64,000 nucleotides of DNA from Atopobium minutum (GCA_900105895.1 FNSH01000002.1:88870-152869); one strand, 5' to 3'. Numbered from the stretch's first letter, positions 9,593-20,127 are shown. Numbers and translations: made by a program. Notes: generated by a model from the letters alone, not told the origin.

Positions 9593-9666
9593 TGGAGGCG
9601 GCACCCCGATTCGAACGGGGGGTCAGGGATTTGCAGTCCCGTGCCTTACCACTTGGCCATGCCGCC
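9593..9666 (-). tRNA. tRNA-Cys (GCA)
   Basis: Minus-strand cloverleaf with 3' CCA encoded, T-arm GTTCGAATC and anticodon loop ctGCAaa. It lies 41 bases from tRNA-Gly on the same strand. Confidence 0.95.
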
Positions 9667-9707
9667 TTATAAAAAGGGCCGAATGAGTATCCGGCCCTGT
9701 GCTCACA

Positions 9708-9783
9708 TGGAGCGGGCTACGGGGTTCGAACCCGCGACCTCAACCTTGGCAAGGTTGCGCGCTACCAACTGCGCTAAGCCCGC
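9708..9783 (-). tRNA. tRNA-Gly (GCC)
   Basis: Minus-strand cloverleaf of 76 bases with encoded CCA, acceptor arm gcgggct/agcccgc, T-arm GTTCGAACC and anticodon loop ttGCCaa. It is transcribed ahead of tRNA-Cys, probably as one unit. Confidence 0.95.
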
Positions 9784-9875
9784 GAACGAGTTACTAATAT
9801 ACGGGAATTTACCTTGGTATGCAAGTAGAAATAGAAAGAAAAATTAAAATCTTTTCTCTACCTACAGCACCACAG

Positions 9876-11093
9876 TTAAACGCCCTCATTTGCAGACAAA
9901 GAAGTGGCAATGGCCTCCGCCAAGGTACTTAGCTGCTCCAAAGTTTCATCATTTAGACGCGAGCGAATGGAAACAAACGGCTCAATCATAGTTATGTTCT
10001 TCATAGCATCAAACTGCGCACGCATTAACTTGCCAGAGCAAGGAGCCCAAGAGCCATTCTCGATAAGCGCAACGGAACGTTTTTGCAGCGCATGAGCACG
10101 CAAGTCCAGCACAAGCGAACGCATGGCATCGTAGATCTCCATGTTTTGCGTAGAGGAAGCAAATACCAAGTGAGAAGCCCTAAACGCCTCGGAGACCATC
10201 GTAGCAAGGTCTGCGGTGGCCGTATTGTATACGCGCACATCGCGCACGCCACGCTCAGACAGCATACCGGCTAAAATATCAGCCGCCTGCGCGGTACCGC
10301 CATAGATAGTGCCGTAGTAGATGACAACGCTTTGCTCCTCTGGCTCAAAAGAAGCCCACTGAGCATACTTGGAGCGAATAACATCCAGATCCTTACGCCA
10401 GATATGACCATGCAAAGGACAAATGCGATTGATGGGCAACGCAGCAGCCTTCTTAAGCAAGTTGTTGACCTGCATGCCATATTTGCCAACGATGTTTGCA
10501 TAATACCTACGAGACTGATCCAGCCAGTCACGCTCCCAATTCACCTCGTCGGAATACAGGTTTCCACCAATGGCACCAAACGCACCAAACGTATCTGCCG
10601 AGAAAAGCGTGCCCGTTGCCAAATCAAAGGTAACCATGACTTCTGGCCAGTGAACCATAGGTGCTGTTACAAACTGCAAGATATGTTTGCCGAGCTCCAA
10701 GGTATCCCCTTCGGTTACCACAATGGCATAGGGTGTAGGGTCAAAATTATGGAACTGGCGAATGAGATCAAAAGTCTTGGCGGTACCAACCAATTTGACC
10801 GTAGGATATTTTTTTACCAGCCAGGGAATCTCTGCACAATGATCGGGCTCCATATGGTCAATTACCATATAGTTCAGCTCGCGGTCACCGAGCATATACT
10901 CCAAATTCTCACTAAACTGACCAGCTACAACATCATCCACACCGTCAAGAAGACAGGTCTTCTCGTCAAGAATGAGATAGCTGTTATAGGCCATGCCATT
11001 AGGAATGTGATAGGTATTCTCAAACAGGGATAGTCTGCGATCAGATGCACCAATCCAATAGGTATCTTCGCAAATTGCGCGCACGTTATGCAT
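9876..11093 (-). CDS. FprA-family flavodiiron protein
   Basis: A 405-residue A-type flavoprotein that reduces O2 or NO at a diiron site using flavin electrons, protecting anaerobes. The N-terminal metallo-beta-lactamase-like domain shows the diiron ligands in DHMEPDHCAE, and later VHWPEVMVTFD and CPLHGHIWR. The C-terminal third is flavodoxin-like (VVIYYGTIYGGTAQAAD). I chose the ATG at 11093, which has a GAGG site upstream and matches the usual N-terminus of the family; the frame extends further upstream to 11216 but without an RBS. Confidence 0.93.
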   Translation of the reverse strand: MHNVRAICEDTYWIGASDRRLSLFENTYHIPNGMAYNSYLILDEKTCLLDGVDDVVAGQFSENLEYMLGDRELNYMVIDHMEPDHCAEIPWLVKKYPTVKLVGTAKTFDLIRQFHNFDPTPYAIVVTEGDTLELGKHILQFVTAPMVHWPEVMVTFDLATGTLFSADTFGAFGAIGGNLYSDEVNWERDWLDQSRRYYANIVGKYGMQVNNLLKKAAALPINRICPLHGHIWRKDLDVIRSKYAQWASFEPEEQSVVIYYGTIYGGTAQAADILAGMLSERGVRDVRVYNTATADLATMVSEAFRASHLVFASSTQNMEIYDAMRSLVLDLRAHALQKRSVALIENGSWAPCSGKLMRAQFDAMKNITMIEPFVSIRSRLNDETLEQLSTLAEAIATSLSANEGV

Positions 11094-11367
11094 AAATGCC
11101 TCACTTGCCAAAATGAAGTAACCTGTAGTAAACATAGATAACTTTACCAAAAAGTATGCTTCTAATCTGTGTATTCGTCTATGAAATATAAATATGCTTG
11201 GATAGTTTTTGTACAACCAACCTATGCAATGCTCAATTTAGGGAACACTGAGAAAAGCAAGCAAGATACAAGCTTACGATACGCAGCTCAGACATATGGT
11301 ATACAAATATGTCGTGTAGGTACTGCTTGGCGCGTAAAATGATATGCAAACCAAGAATAGGAGTTTT

Positions 11368-12036
11368 ATGGCTTCTCGAGATCATTACAAAAATGCAGGT
11401 AATCCCACTGGCGACGCTGGTCGTGAGCTCCTTGACGCCATGAATGCCGGCACACATGAGCGCTTAGCGGGCTGGAGTCTGCCGCTCCTTGAGCAAGCAA
11501 CACAGCAGGCGCCCGTCAAAAAACCCCTTGCTTCGGTACTTGATGTTGGCTGCGGCGGCGGCGCTAACTTGGCTCACCTCATGAACTTGTTTGATGCCAG
11601 TCAAGCCTATGGTCTTGATCACTCTCCCATTTCTGTCGAGAAGTCCAAAGCAACAAATGCACAAGCTGTGGCCGATGGGCGTTGCCAGGTTGTGGAAGGT
11701 GATGTAGCAGCTCTTCCATATGACAACGCAACCATCAATGTGGCTACCGCATTTGAAACTATCTACTTTTGGCCTGATGTAGCAGCTGGCCTGAGCGAAA
11801 TCCTGCGCGTACTTACCCCCGGCGGTCTGTTTATGGTTTGCAATGAAACTGATGGCAGTGGCATGGATCAGCTGCGCTGGAGTGACCTATCTCAGGCAGC
11901 AGACTTACTAACTATTTACTCCGAGCAACAGCTAAGAGACTTCTTTACCAACGCTGGTTTTGTTAACATACAAGTGTGTCGCCATCCAAAAGAGGACTGG
12001 ATTGTTATGTTTGGTCAAAAACCTGTTGTTAAGTGA
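11368..12036 (+). CDS. Class I SAM-dependent methyltransferase
   Basis: A 222-residue methyltransferase of the Methyltransf_11 type. The SAM-binding motif I is LDVGCGGGANLAHL, followed by an acidic loop YGLDHS and VEGDVAALPY, then the post-motif LRVLTPGGLFMVCNE. The ATG at 11368 has AGGAG just upstream. The substrate is not predictable. Confidence 0.88.
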   Translation: MASRDHYKNAGNPTGDAGRELLDAMNAGTHERLAGWSLPLLEQATQQAPVKKPLASVLDVGCGGGANLAHLMNLFDASQAYGLDHSPISVEKSKATNAQAVADGRCQVVEGDVAALPYDNATINVATAFETIYFWPDVAAGLSEILRVLTPGGLFMVCNETDGSGMDQLRWSDLSQAADLLTIYSEQQLRDFFTNAGFVNIQVCRHPKEDWIVMFGQKPVVK

Positions 12037-12122
12037 CGAATAGAGCCTCTCTAGAGTGGCAGTGTCTCGCTATACCATCTCTCTGATAGACGTATTCGAC
12101 CACCAGCAGGAAACTGATTTTT

Positions 12123-13490
12123 ATGTCCACAAATCACGACAAGCTCTTTACGCAGACGCCGCTTTATAAAATGCTACTCATTATTGTTGTCCCTGGCGCT
12201 ATTAGCATGTTAACGTCGGCTCTGTACGATATTATCGACGGAATTATGGTTGGCAATCTGCTCGGAGAAACCGCTTTTGCTGCCATTAACCTGGCAATGC
12301 CTTTTGTAATAATTCTTTTCTCGATAGGTGACCTTATTGGCGTTGGCTCAGCCGTCCCCCTCTCCATTACCCTTGGCGAGAAGGACCATGAGGCTGCCAA
12401 TAATATCTTCTCGTATTCCATTGTCATGCTGTTTATCAGCGGCCTAGGCATAGGACTGCTTGTATTCTTTGCAGCTCCCTTTTTAATTGCTCTACAGGGA
12501 GCAAGCGGAAAACTTGCTGAGATTTCCATCATATACCTGCGCATATATGCTTTGTTTATCCCCATCTCCGGCATGATGTTTGCAATGGACAACTACCTTA
12601 AAGTGTGCGGCAAGGTCGGACGCAGTATGGCTCTCAATATTCTTATGGCTGTATCTGGCGCCATACTAGAAGCAATTTTGCTGATTGTCTTTCATACCGA
12701 GGTATGGGGTGCTGCATTTGCTTACAGCCTCGCCATGGTTATAGCTTCTACCATTGGTTTGTGGCCCTTTATTCGTGGCAAAATGGTTTTGAAGCTCGTA
12801 CGTCCAAAACCCACCTTAGCCCTTACAAAACAAATTGTTATGGCAGGACTCTCTGCCTTTCTCAACAACGTTGCTGGTCGTGTGGTAAGCATCGTACTGA
12901 ATGCTCGTATGTTATTGCTTGGTGGTGAACAAGCGGTATCCATCTTTGGCATCATGATGTTTACCGATGCCTTTGTTATGTCCCTTATCTATGGCACCAC
13001 AGATTCCCTGCAGCCATCCATTGGGTACAACTGGGGAGCAAAAAACTACAAGCGAGCATTTGAGATTGGCAAGAGCAGCTTTATCATTTCTGCGGTGTTT
13101 AGCTTTATCTATATAATCTTGCTTCACCTGTTCCCCGAGGTTCCCGTACGCATCTTCATCTTTAATGCCTCAGATGATTTTGTACAAGCCGCCGCTGCCG
13201 CTTTTGCACTATTGTCACTACAGTGGCTTACCCGCTGGTTTGTATTTGCTTGTGATGCTTTTTTGCTTGCCTGCGGTCAATCCAAACGTGCTGTATGTCT
13301 TTCTGTTGCATCTTCTATTGCTGTTCCATTAACAACTATTGTCTTACTATCACCCCTGGGACTTACGGGAGTATGGTTAAACGCAGCTGTTGCAAATACG
13401 GTTGCAGCCCTCTTTGGCATATGGCTCTTAACGAGCTTCTTGCGCAAACATAACCACGGATTGGAAAAGAAGAACACCCTTCATGAATGA
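12123..13490 (+). CDS. MATE-family multidrug/sodium antiporter
   Basis: A 455-residue protein with about 12 hydrophobic segments in two similar halves, as in NorM/DinF/MepA exporters. The N-terminal segment carries the typical VPGAISMLTSALYDIIDGI pattern. It likely exports cationic drugs or metabolites in exchange for Na+ or H+. Its stop overlaps the start of the next gene by eight bases, so the two are translationally linked. Confidence 0.9.
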   Translation: MSTNHDKLFTQTPLYKMLLIIVVPGAISMLTSALYDIIDGIMVGNLLGETAFAAINLAMPFVIILFSIGDLIGVGSAVPLSITLGEKDHEAANNIFSYSIVMLFISGLGIGLLVFFAAPFLIALQGASGKLAEISIIYLRIYALFIPISGMMFAMDNYLKVCGKVGRSMALNILMAVSGAILEAILLIVFHTEVWGAAFAYSLAMVIASTIGLWPFIRGKMVLKLVRPKPTLALTKQIVMAGLSAFLNNVAGRVVSIVLNARMLLLGGEQAVSIFGIMMFTDAFVMSLIYGTTDSLQPSIGYNWGAKNYKRAFEIGKSSFIISAVFSFIYIILLHLFPEVPVRIFIFNASDDFVQAAAAAFALLSLQWLTRWFVFACDAFLLACGQSKRAVCLSVASSIAVPLTTIVLLSPLGLTGVWLNAAVANTVAALFGIWLLTSFLRKHNHGLEKKNTLHE

Positions 13491-14115
13491 AGTAACAGAA
13501 CCAGAAAAAGTCACTAAAGCCACTACGGCAAATGAAGCATTTCTGAGCATTTTTGAAAACATCAAGCAGGATCCACAAAATAAAGTCTATACACAACAGG
13601 GTATAGATCCTCTGTATACTGCCGCCTCTGATGCACGTATTTTAATAGTAGGGCAAGCTCCTGGACGTATTGCACAGCAAACACGTATTCCTTGGAACGA
13701 TAAAAGCGGCGAACGCCTCCGTACTTGGATGGGCATTTCTCGCGAGGACTTTTACAATCCTCAAAAGCTTGCCCTCCTACCCATGGATTTTTACTTCCCC
13801 GGTAGTGGCAAAAGTGGAGATCTTGCCCCGCGTAAAGGCTTTGCACAAAAATGGCATCCTCAATTGTTAGAGCTCATGCCCCACATTCAACTGACTATTC
13901 TGATTGGGAAATACGCGCTCTCCCACTATTTGGAACTTCCAAAATCTGTTCGCATCACAGAGGTAGTGCATAACTACGAGCACTATGCTCCAGACTATTT
14001 TCCCTTGGTTCATCCATCTGGACGTAACCAGCGGTGGATAAAGAAAAATCCTTGGTTTGAAGAAGAAGTGCTCCCTCAACTACAAAAGCGTGTTTCTCAA
14101 ACACTTTTTAGCTAA
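13483..14115 (+). CDS. Uracil-DNA glycosylase family protein
   Basis: A 210-residue member of the UDG superfamily, which excises uracil from DNA. Visible are the motif VGQAPG (water-activating/backbone loop), a central WHPQLLELMP segment and the leucine-loop motif VHPSGRNQRW. It overlaps the MATE gene by eight bases. The family assignment is strong; the exact subfamily and substrate range are not shown. Confidence 0.86.
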   Translation: MNEVTEPEKVTKATTANEAFLSIFENIKQDPQNKVYTQQGIDPLYTAASDARILIVGQAPGRIAQQTRIPWNDKSGERLRTWMGISREDFYNPQKLALLPMDFYFPGSGKSGDLAPRKGFAQKWHPQLLELMPHIQLTILIGKYALSHYLELPKSVRITEVVHNYEHYAPDYFPLVHPSGRNQRWIKKNPWFEEEVLPQLQKRVSQTLFS

Positions 14116-14171
14116 GTCTCGTATCATCAAATACCTGATTGGCGCTTATAGAAAACTACTAGATCAAAGGA

Positions 14172-15251
14172 ATGGCTACCTCTATGACAGACACGCAAAC
14201 CAATGACCTCTTGCACTTCTCGTCAGACTATATGCAGGGTGCTCATCCTGCCGTGCTCGATGCTTTGGTGCGCACCAATATGGAGTCTACCTCTGGTTAC
14301 GGCACAGACCACTATTGTGTCGAGGCCGCTCAGGCAATTTTAGAGGCCTGCAACTGCCCCGATGGCGAGGTTCGATTCTTGATGGGCGGCACGCAGACCA
14401 ATACCTTTGTTATTGATGCGCTCCTGCATCCGTGGCAGGGCGTCATAAGTGCAGCAACGGGCCACATAAACGTACATGAAGCAGGCTCTATTGAGGCGGG
14501 CGGTCACAAAGTCATATCCCTCGATCACACTAACGGTAAGCTTTCTGCCACAGCTATCGATAAAACCGTGCAGGCTTGGGAGCAGGATGACAATCGTGAA
14601 CATATGGTTCAACCTGCCATGGTGTACCTTTCCCAGCCCACTGAGTACGGTACGTTGTATAGTACGGCTGAGCTTGAAGCAATTGCTGAGGTATGCACTG
14701 CACACAATCTGAAGCTTTTTGTGGATGGTGCGCGCCTGGCCTACGCACTTGCTGCACCCCAAAATGATGTCAGTCTGGCAGACTTAGCGCGCATAGCAGA
14801 TGTTTTTTACATTGGTGGCACTAAATGTGGCCTTCTTTTTGGTGAAGCCGTTGTCTTTACCAAAAAGGGCATGGTAAACGGACTTACTCCGCTCATAAAA
14901 CAGCACGGTGGTCTGTTAGCAAAAGGGCGCTTGCTGGGCGTTCAGTTTAAAGAGCTGTTTAAAGATGGCCTGTACGAGCGCATAGGTCAAACTGCTTTGG
15001 AATGTGCGACACGCATTAAAAAACGCCTTGCAGAAAAGGGGTTTGATCTATATATAGACTCCCCCACCAACCAAGTATTTTTTGTCGCCACCGATGCTCA
15101 ACTTGCCTGGCTAAGCAACCATGCGGAGTATGGCTTTATGGAGCGCCTGGACGATAACCGCGTCGTTGTTCGTTTTGCTACCTGCTGGTCCACCACACAC
15201 AAAGATACGGACAAACTGCTTGAGTGTATCGACCAGATGGCCGAGCTTTAA
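14172..15251 (+). CDS. Threonine aldolase-like PLP lyase
   Basis: A PLP-dependent fold-type I enzyme of the beta-eliminating lyase/low-specificity L-threonine aldolase family, which splits beta-hydroxy amino acids to glycine and an aldehyde. About 359 residues from the first ATG. Motifs: ATGHINVHEAGS (substrate side), FVDGARLAYAL (Asp binding the PLP ring), and GGTKCG with the Schiff-base Lys. AAAGGA abuts the first ATG, so initiation at the ATG at 14184, twelve bases after the site, is also possible. Confidence 0.88.
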   Translation: MATSMTDTQTNDLLHFSSDYMQGAHPAVLDALVRTNMESTSGYGTDHYCVEAAQAILEACNCPDGEVRFLMGGTQTNTFVIDALLHPWQGVISAATGHINVHEAGSIEAGGHKVISLDHTNGKLSATAIDKTVQAWEQDDNREHMVQPAMVYLSQPTEYGTLYSTAELEAIAEVCTAHNLKLFVDGARLAYALAAPQNDVSLADLARIADVFYIGGTKCGLLFGEAVVFTKKGMVNGLTPLIKQHGGLLAKGRLLGVQFKELFKDGLYERIGQTALECATRIKKRLAEKGFDLYIDSPTNQVFFVATDAQLAWLSNHAEYGFMERLDDNRVVVRFATCWSTTHKDTDKLLECIDQMAEL

Positions 15252-15360
15252 GACAACCAAGCTTTAAGATGGTCAAGTTTTAAGACAACCGTGCTAAAAC
15301 TCTAAAAACAACAAGACAAGGCGAGAAGTGCCTTTCCAAGTGTAGAGAGGCGCTCGTACT

Positions 15361-16143
15361 TTAGCCCAGTGCAACATCCAAGGTCATCATCAAAGCAAAC
15401 CCAAGCATAAAAATGACAGTAGCAAGATTTGAGTGCTTGCCTGCACTCATCTCTGGAATAAGCTCCTCTACCACCACATACATCATGGCACCTGCTGCAA
15501 AACCAAGTAAATAAGGCAAAATAGGAACAATAGCATTTGCCGCTACAACAGTTATTACAGCACCAATAGGTTCTACAATGCCAGAAAGCGTACCCATAAC
15601 AAAAGCCTTGGGCTTAGATTGACCAGCTGCGCGCAAAGGCATAGAGATAATAGCGCCCTCGGGAAAGTTTTGGATAGCAATGCCCAAAGCTAAAGAAAAG
15701 GCAGCTGCCAAAGAAATGGTGGAGCTTCCGCTTAACCAGCCAGCGTACACAACACCAACAGCCATGCCTTCAGGAATGTTGTGCAGCGTTACCGCAAGTA
15801 CCATCGTCGTGGTACGTTTAAGATGAGTCTTAGGGCCTTCTGGCTCATCCTCGCCAATATGAAGGTGAGGGATCACGGTATCCAAAAATAACAAAAAAGC
15901 AGCGCCAGCTAAAAATCCCAGTGTGGCCGGGACAAAAGCAAATGACCCCAGAGCAGAGCTCTGCTCAATCGCAGGTTTTATCAAGCTAAAAAATGAAGCT
16001 GCAACCATCACACCTGCTGCAAAGCCCTCTAACGCATGTGTCACAGAATCACGTAACTGTTTACGCATAAAAAAGACCATTGCTGCACCAAGCGTGGTGC
16101 CAGCAAATGGAATAAGCAATCCATACGCTACATCACTATTCAT
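15361..16143 (-). CDS. ZIP-family divalent metal transporter
   Basis: A 260-residue, eight-span transporter of the ZIP (GufA-type) family that imports zinc or other divalent metals. The metal-binding motifs are LHNIPEGMAVG in membrane segment 4 and IQNFPEGAIIS in segment 5. A His-rich-type variable loop (PHLHIGEDEPEG) lies between segments 3 and 4. I prefer the ATG at 16143, which has GGAG upstream, over the in-frame extension to 16200. Confidence 0.92.
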   Translation of the reverse strand: MNSDVAYGLLIPFAGTTLGAAMVFFMRKQLRDSVTHALEGFAAGVMVAASFFSLIKPAIEQSSALGSFAFVPATLGFLAGAAFLLFLDTVIPHLHIGEDEPEGPKTHLKRTTTMVLAVTLHNIPEGMAVGVVYAGWLSGSSTISLAAAFSLALGIAIQNFPEGAIISMPLRAAGQSKPKAFVMGTLSGIVEPIGAVITVVAANAIVPILPYLLGFAAGAMMYVVVEELIPEMSAGKHSNLATVIFMLGFALMMTLDVALG

Positions 16144-16289
16144 AAAGTGGTATTCTCCATCCTTTATAACCACCAACTGCAAAAAGTTGCAGAGCACCAC
16201 TTATTTCCTCTCCAAAAAATAAGCAGCTAAAAATATGTGGTCGTATAGTTTAGTGCTCTTACGCTCGTAAGATACCCAAATATATAATC

Positions 16290-18551
16290 TTATTGCAAAA
16301 ACGTAAAATGCTTGTGAGCAAACGTCCCAAACAAATTCAAGCACAGCATCAAAACTACCTCAACTCCAGCAATGGAACCCGTAAGCACCGCTGCATTCCA
16401 AGAGATAGCCGTAATAGCAAAAAGATTGGACAAAAAGAAAGCTGTCCCAATAAAGCCTGCAACACAGCCTACAAAGATAAGCGTGTGCCACAGATTAAAT
16501 GGTCTACTCAACTCAAACAGAACCATAAAGCCTGCAAGAGACAACAAAAACGTACTTCCTACCCCTACGTCCATCTTAGAAACCTCTAGATACGGCGCAA
16601 GAGCCACAAGCAGCACAATCGCAAGAAAAGAGGTACAGGCCGCAGGAATAGCACGGGTAAGCGCCTCATAGATAAACCTACCATGCTGCTTTTTGTTGTT
16701 CTGCTCCATAGCCAACAAAAAGGCAGGCACGCCAATATTAAACATGGACACAAGGGATACCTGCGAAGGTTTAAGTGGATACACCCATGCAAATAAAATT
16801 GCACAGGTCGCTAACAGCATCGAGAAAATATTCTTATACAAAAACAGCGTTGCCGAACGCAACAAGTTATTGATGTCACGCCTACCCTCAGAAATGATTT
16901 GCTTCATGTGACTAAAGTCATCATCTAAGATAACAACTTGAGCCGCCTGACGAGCAGCATCACTGCCCGTACCCATAGCTATAGAGCAATCGGCTTCCTT
17001 CATTGCAAGGATGTCGTTTACGCCATCTCCTGTCATGGCTACTCGCAAACCCTGGGCTTTGAGGGCATTTATGATTTTCTTTTTTTGCTCTGGCTTCACA
17101 CGACCAAACACGGTGTACTCTGACACAGCCTCAGTAAAGTCTTCATCCGCTATATCGGTAGCAGTAACGTATTGATCTGCATGAGGTATGCCCACCTGGC
17201 ACGCAATATGAGAAACCGTCTGTGGATTGTCACCAGAAATGACCATAACACGGACTTCCTGCTGATCAAACCATGCAAAGGTTTCGGCAACATTGGGACG
17301 CAGGCCGTTAACCAAACTCACAAAGAGCAGCGGCTGGAATACACCCTTCTCGTCAGCCTGAGCAAATACCAGCACACGCTGGCCACGTGCAGCACGCTCA
17401 GCAACCTGCGCTTCACAGACAGCAAAAGTCTGAGCATCTAACACAAACTCAGGTGCTCCAAAGCGCAACGAAGCTCCGTGTACCTGGTCTATCTGTGAAT
17501 ACTTGTTCTTTGACGAGAAAGGCAACACACTGCTAGCAGTAAGCACACTTGCCTGATGTACAAAGGCACGCACCGCTTCCATAGTGGCATTGGCATCAGG
17601 AATGGTAGCCGCATACTGTGCCAACAGATCACAGGCAGCAGATGTATCCTTTGTAACGGCTGAACCCGCCTGATCAAACACCTCAACTACCTGCATGGTG
17701 TTATCGGTAATCGTTCCGGTTTTATCCACACACAACACATCAATACGTGCCAGCGTCTCTGTACTACGCATGTCATGCAGCAAGACCTTGTTTTGTGCTA
17801 AGCGCATAGCAGAAAGTGCCAAAGCCACGGTAACCAGCAGGTACAGTCCTTCGGGGATCATACCGATAATAGCGCCAACCATAGCCTCAATAGATTCCTT
17901 AAAAAGGTACCCATTCACAAAGAATGCCTGATAGAACAACAGACAACCAAGAGGAATGATGACAATACCTGCAATTCCAACAATCAAGTTGATGTCATGG
18001 ATCATTTCGGAGGGCTTCTCGCGCATCTGTTTAGCCTCTGCCTGCAAGCGCGCAGCGTAGCAGTCCTCACCTACCTGCGTAAGCAGCGCGGTACAACTAC
18101 CCGAGACAACAAAACTCCCGGATAACAACTTTGCATGGACCGGCTTTTCTATCTCATCCGCCTCACCGGTAAGCAAGGACTCGTTTGCCGCAATAAGCCC
18201 ATCTACCACCGTGGCATCCGCCGGAATTTGCTGACCGGCCTCTAACGTAATGAGATCTCCCACCAAAAGCTCTCCACTTGCCAAAGATAGCACGCGGCCA
18301 TCACGTGTGATGGAATAGGTGGAGCGCGCTAAAAGTGACAGCTGATTAAGCACCTTTCGTGCACGCAGCTGCTGCACAATGCCGATAAGTGAGTTTGCTA
18401 TAACGACGGGTAAAAAGGTTAAACTACGATAACTACCTGCAATAATGAGCAGTATAGCAATGATCGCAAAAATTGCATTAAAGTACGTAAAGACATTGTT
18501 TATGACAATATCTTTCGCTGTAAGTTCTGCTTTGTTGTTCTGTTTTCTCAT
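16290..18551 (-). CDS. P-type cation ATPase (CtpE-like)
   Basis: A P-type ATPase with SLTGE-type actuator motif (LLTGEADEIEKP), phosphorylation motif LCVDKTGTITDN, and hinge TGDGVNDILA. The N-terminus is short, without a heavy-metal-binding domain, and reads directly into the first membrane segment (NNVFTYFNAIF), which fits the CtpE-like group of probable Ca2+ transporters better than copper or zinc pumps. I prefer ATG at 18551; in-frame start codons continue to 18587. The ion is inferred from the family only. Confidence 0.88.
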   Translation of the reverse strand: MRKQNNKAELTAKDIVINNVFTYFNAIFAIIAILLIIAGSYRSLTFLPVVIANSLIGIVQQLRARKVLNQLSLLARSTYSITRDGRVLSLASGELLVGDLITLEAGQQIPADATVVDGLIAANESLLTGEADEIEKPVHAKLLSGSFVVSGSCTALLTQVGEDCYAARLQAEAKQMREKPSEMIHDINLIVGIAGIVIIPLGCLLFYQAFFVNGYLFKESIEAMVGAIIGMIPEGLYLLVTVALALSAMRLAQNKVLLHDMRSTETLARIDVLCVDKTGTITDNTMQVVEVFDQAGSAVTKDTSAACDLLAQYAATIPDANATMEAVRAFVHQASVLTASSVLPFSSKNKYSQIDQVHGASLRFGAPEFVLDAQTFAVCEAQVAERAARGQRVLVFAQADEKGVFQPLLFVSLVNGLRPNVAETFAWFDQQEVRVMVISGDNPQTVSHIACQVGIPHADQYVTATDIADEDFTEAVSEYTVFGRVKPEQKKKIINALKAQGLRVAMTGDGVNDILAMKEADCSIAMGTGSDAARQAAQVVILDDDFSHMKQIISEGRRDINNLLRSATLFLYKNIFSMLLATCAILFAWVYPLKPSQVSLVSMFNIGVPAFLLAMEQNNKKQHGRFIYEALTRAIPAACTSFLAIVLLVALAPYLEVSKMDVGVGSTFLLSLAGFMVLFELSRPFNLWHTLIFVGCVAGFIGTAFFLSNLFAITAISWNAAVLTGSIAGVEVVLMLCLNLFGTFAHKHFTFLQ

Positions 18552-18610
18552 GAATCTCATTAAATGGTAGTCACCGTATAAGTGCAAGGCCTATTACCCA
18601 GATGCAACAA

Positions 18611-18655
18611 AAGACCCTAGAAGCCCACACAGCTTGCGCTGACCTCTAGGGTCTT
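18611..18655 (-). terminator. Terminator between the glycerol dehydrogenase-like and ATPase genes
   Basis: Perfect 10-bp arms aagaccctag and ctagggtctt, followed on the minus strand by ttgttgc. It lies downstream of the minus-strand dehydrogenase gene and upstream of the minus-strand ATPase gene. Confidence 0.8.
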
Positions 18656-18747
18656 ATAAGCTGCTCTTTACTCACTTTGAAACGAGTAAACCGTCCATTG
18701 CGATAAGAGCAGCGCGCACAACAGTCGTGCTTATCACACGAGTCGTG

Positions 18748-19845
18748 TTAATCAATGCCCAAAACTTTCTTACCCATTGCATCGGTGGCGACAATAGCGT
18801 CGTAGAGTGCATCGGGGGTTACGTCACCAGCAAGATTGTGAATGGTCTCACCAGGAACACAGGCAGCCTCGGCAATCTGCTTGATTTGCTCGGGAGTGCT
18901 TACGCCAAGCTCTGCCAAGGTAACAGGAAGACCAACCTCAAGACAATAGCCTTGAACATCAGAGAACTCATCCTGGTCCACACCCTCAAGTACCAGCTGT
19001 ACCAAGGTGCCAAAGGCTACGCAGCAGCCGTGAGGAGCACTGTGACCACCCAAGGAAGTAAGACCATTGTAGAAGGAGTGAGCAGCAGCACAGTTAACAT
19101 TATCGGCACCCACGCCAGACAGATATACACAAGCCTCTATGATGTTCTCGAGAGCAGGCGTTACCACGTTGTTCTCGCAAGCAGTGATTGCCTGTGAGCT
19201 GTAATCACGAAGGGTCTCATAGCAAAGCTCGGCCAAGGCCATACCTGCGCGCGTAATGCCAGTGCCCTCAAGGCTGGGAGATTCAGTACGAAGAGAGGCA
19301 CGACCCTCAAAGTAGGTACCCAAAGCATCTCCCATACCCGCCACCAAGAAACGAACGGGAGCATCTGCTATGACCTGCGTATCCACCATAACTGCTGCGG
19401 GATTCTCTGGATAAAACAGGTACTTATCAAAGCTACCATCATCGTTGTAAATGACCGAGAGGCCCGTACAAGGAGCATCTGTTGCAGCAACCGTTGGAAT
19501 AATAACAACCTTTTTACCAGCGTAATAAGCCGTTGCCTTAGCAGTATCTACCGCAGAGCCACCACCGATTGCCACAACAGCATCAATGTTGTCCTCTTCC
19601 ACAATGGCCTGCATTTTTGCAATCTCGCCCTTGCTAGAAATGCCGCCAAAGATCTCATAGCGACGATAGCTATCGGAATCACCAAAGCTCTGCTCAATCT
19701 GATCATGACAAGCCTTGTAGCCGCTGTTAGAACACACAAACAAAAAGCGTGTTCCCATATAACCCATCTCTTCTTCAAAGTGAAGAAGAGCATTCTTACC
19801 TTGAACATACTTAAGGGGCTCACGCATAGCACGCAACAGTTTCAT
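18748..19845 (-). CDS. gldA: Glycerol dehydrogenase-like / hydroxyacetone reductase
   Basis: A 365-residue iron/zinc-dependent alcohol dehydrogenase of the GldA family, which interconverts glycerol and dihydroxyacetone and also reduces hydroxyacetone to 1,2-propanediol. Motifs: NAD-binding GGGSAVDTAKA, TDAPCTGLSVIY, and metal ligands in AAHSFYNGL and GHSAPHGCCVAFG. Start chosen at 19845, with GAGG six bases upstream. It lies near genes for an FSA-like aldolase, a glycyl radical enzyme and a PTS, as in the E. coli gldA-fsaB/pflD neighbourhood, so a role as hydroxyacetone reductase in that pathway is likely. Confidence 0.9.
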   Translation of the reverse strand: MKLLRAMREPLKYVQGKNALLHFEEEMGYMGTRFLFVCSNSGYKACHDQIEQSFGDSDSYRRYEIFGGISSKGEIAKMQAIVEEDNIDAVVAIGGGSAVDTAKATAYYAGKKVVIIPTVAATDAPCTGLSVIYNDDGSFDKYLFYPENPAAVMVDTQVIADAPVRFLVAGMGDALGTYFEGRASLRTESPSLEGTGITRAGMALAELCYETLRDYSSQAITACENNVVTPALENIIEACVYLSGVGADNVNCAAAHSFYNGLTSLGGHSAPHGCCVAFGTLVQLVLEGVDQDEFSDVQGYCLEVGLPVTLAELGVSTPEQIKQIAEAACVPGETIHNLAGDVTPDALYDAIVATDAMGKKVLGID

Positions 19846-20127
19846 AGCATCCTCTATTCTTCCTTTTTTGCTTTTACTCTCCCTTTTTATGGCAACCAAT
19901 GCCACTAGGTATAGCTTAGTACACTTAGCTATATAACGTGTATATTTTTATCAAAAAAATGAATAGAATGTAGAAGTTAGCCATGGTTTATACATTAAAG
20001 TAAGAGTTATTTACTGCTTTAAGCCTTCAGCTACAATCAAACATTCTGCGGTTTTTTCTCGGTATTTAAACTAAGGTAAAAAACAGCACTCAGTAAATGT
20101 AACTTGTTTATAAAATTAGATGATTTG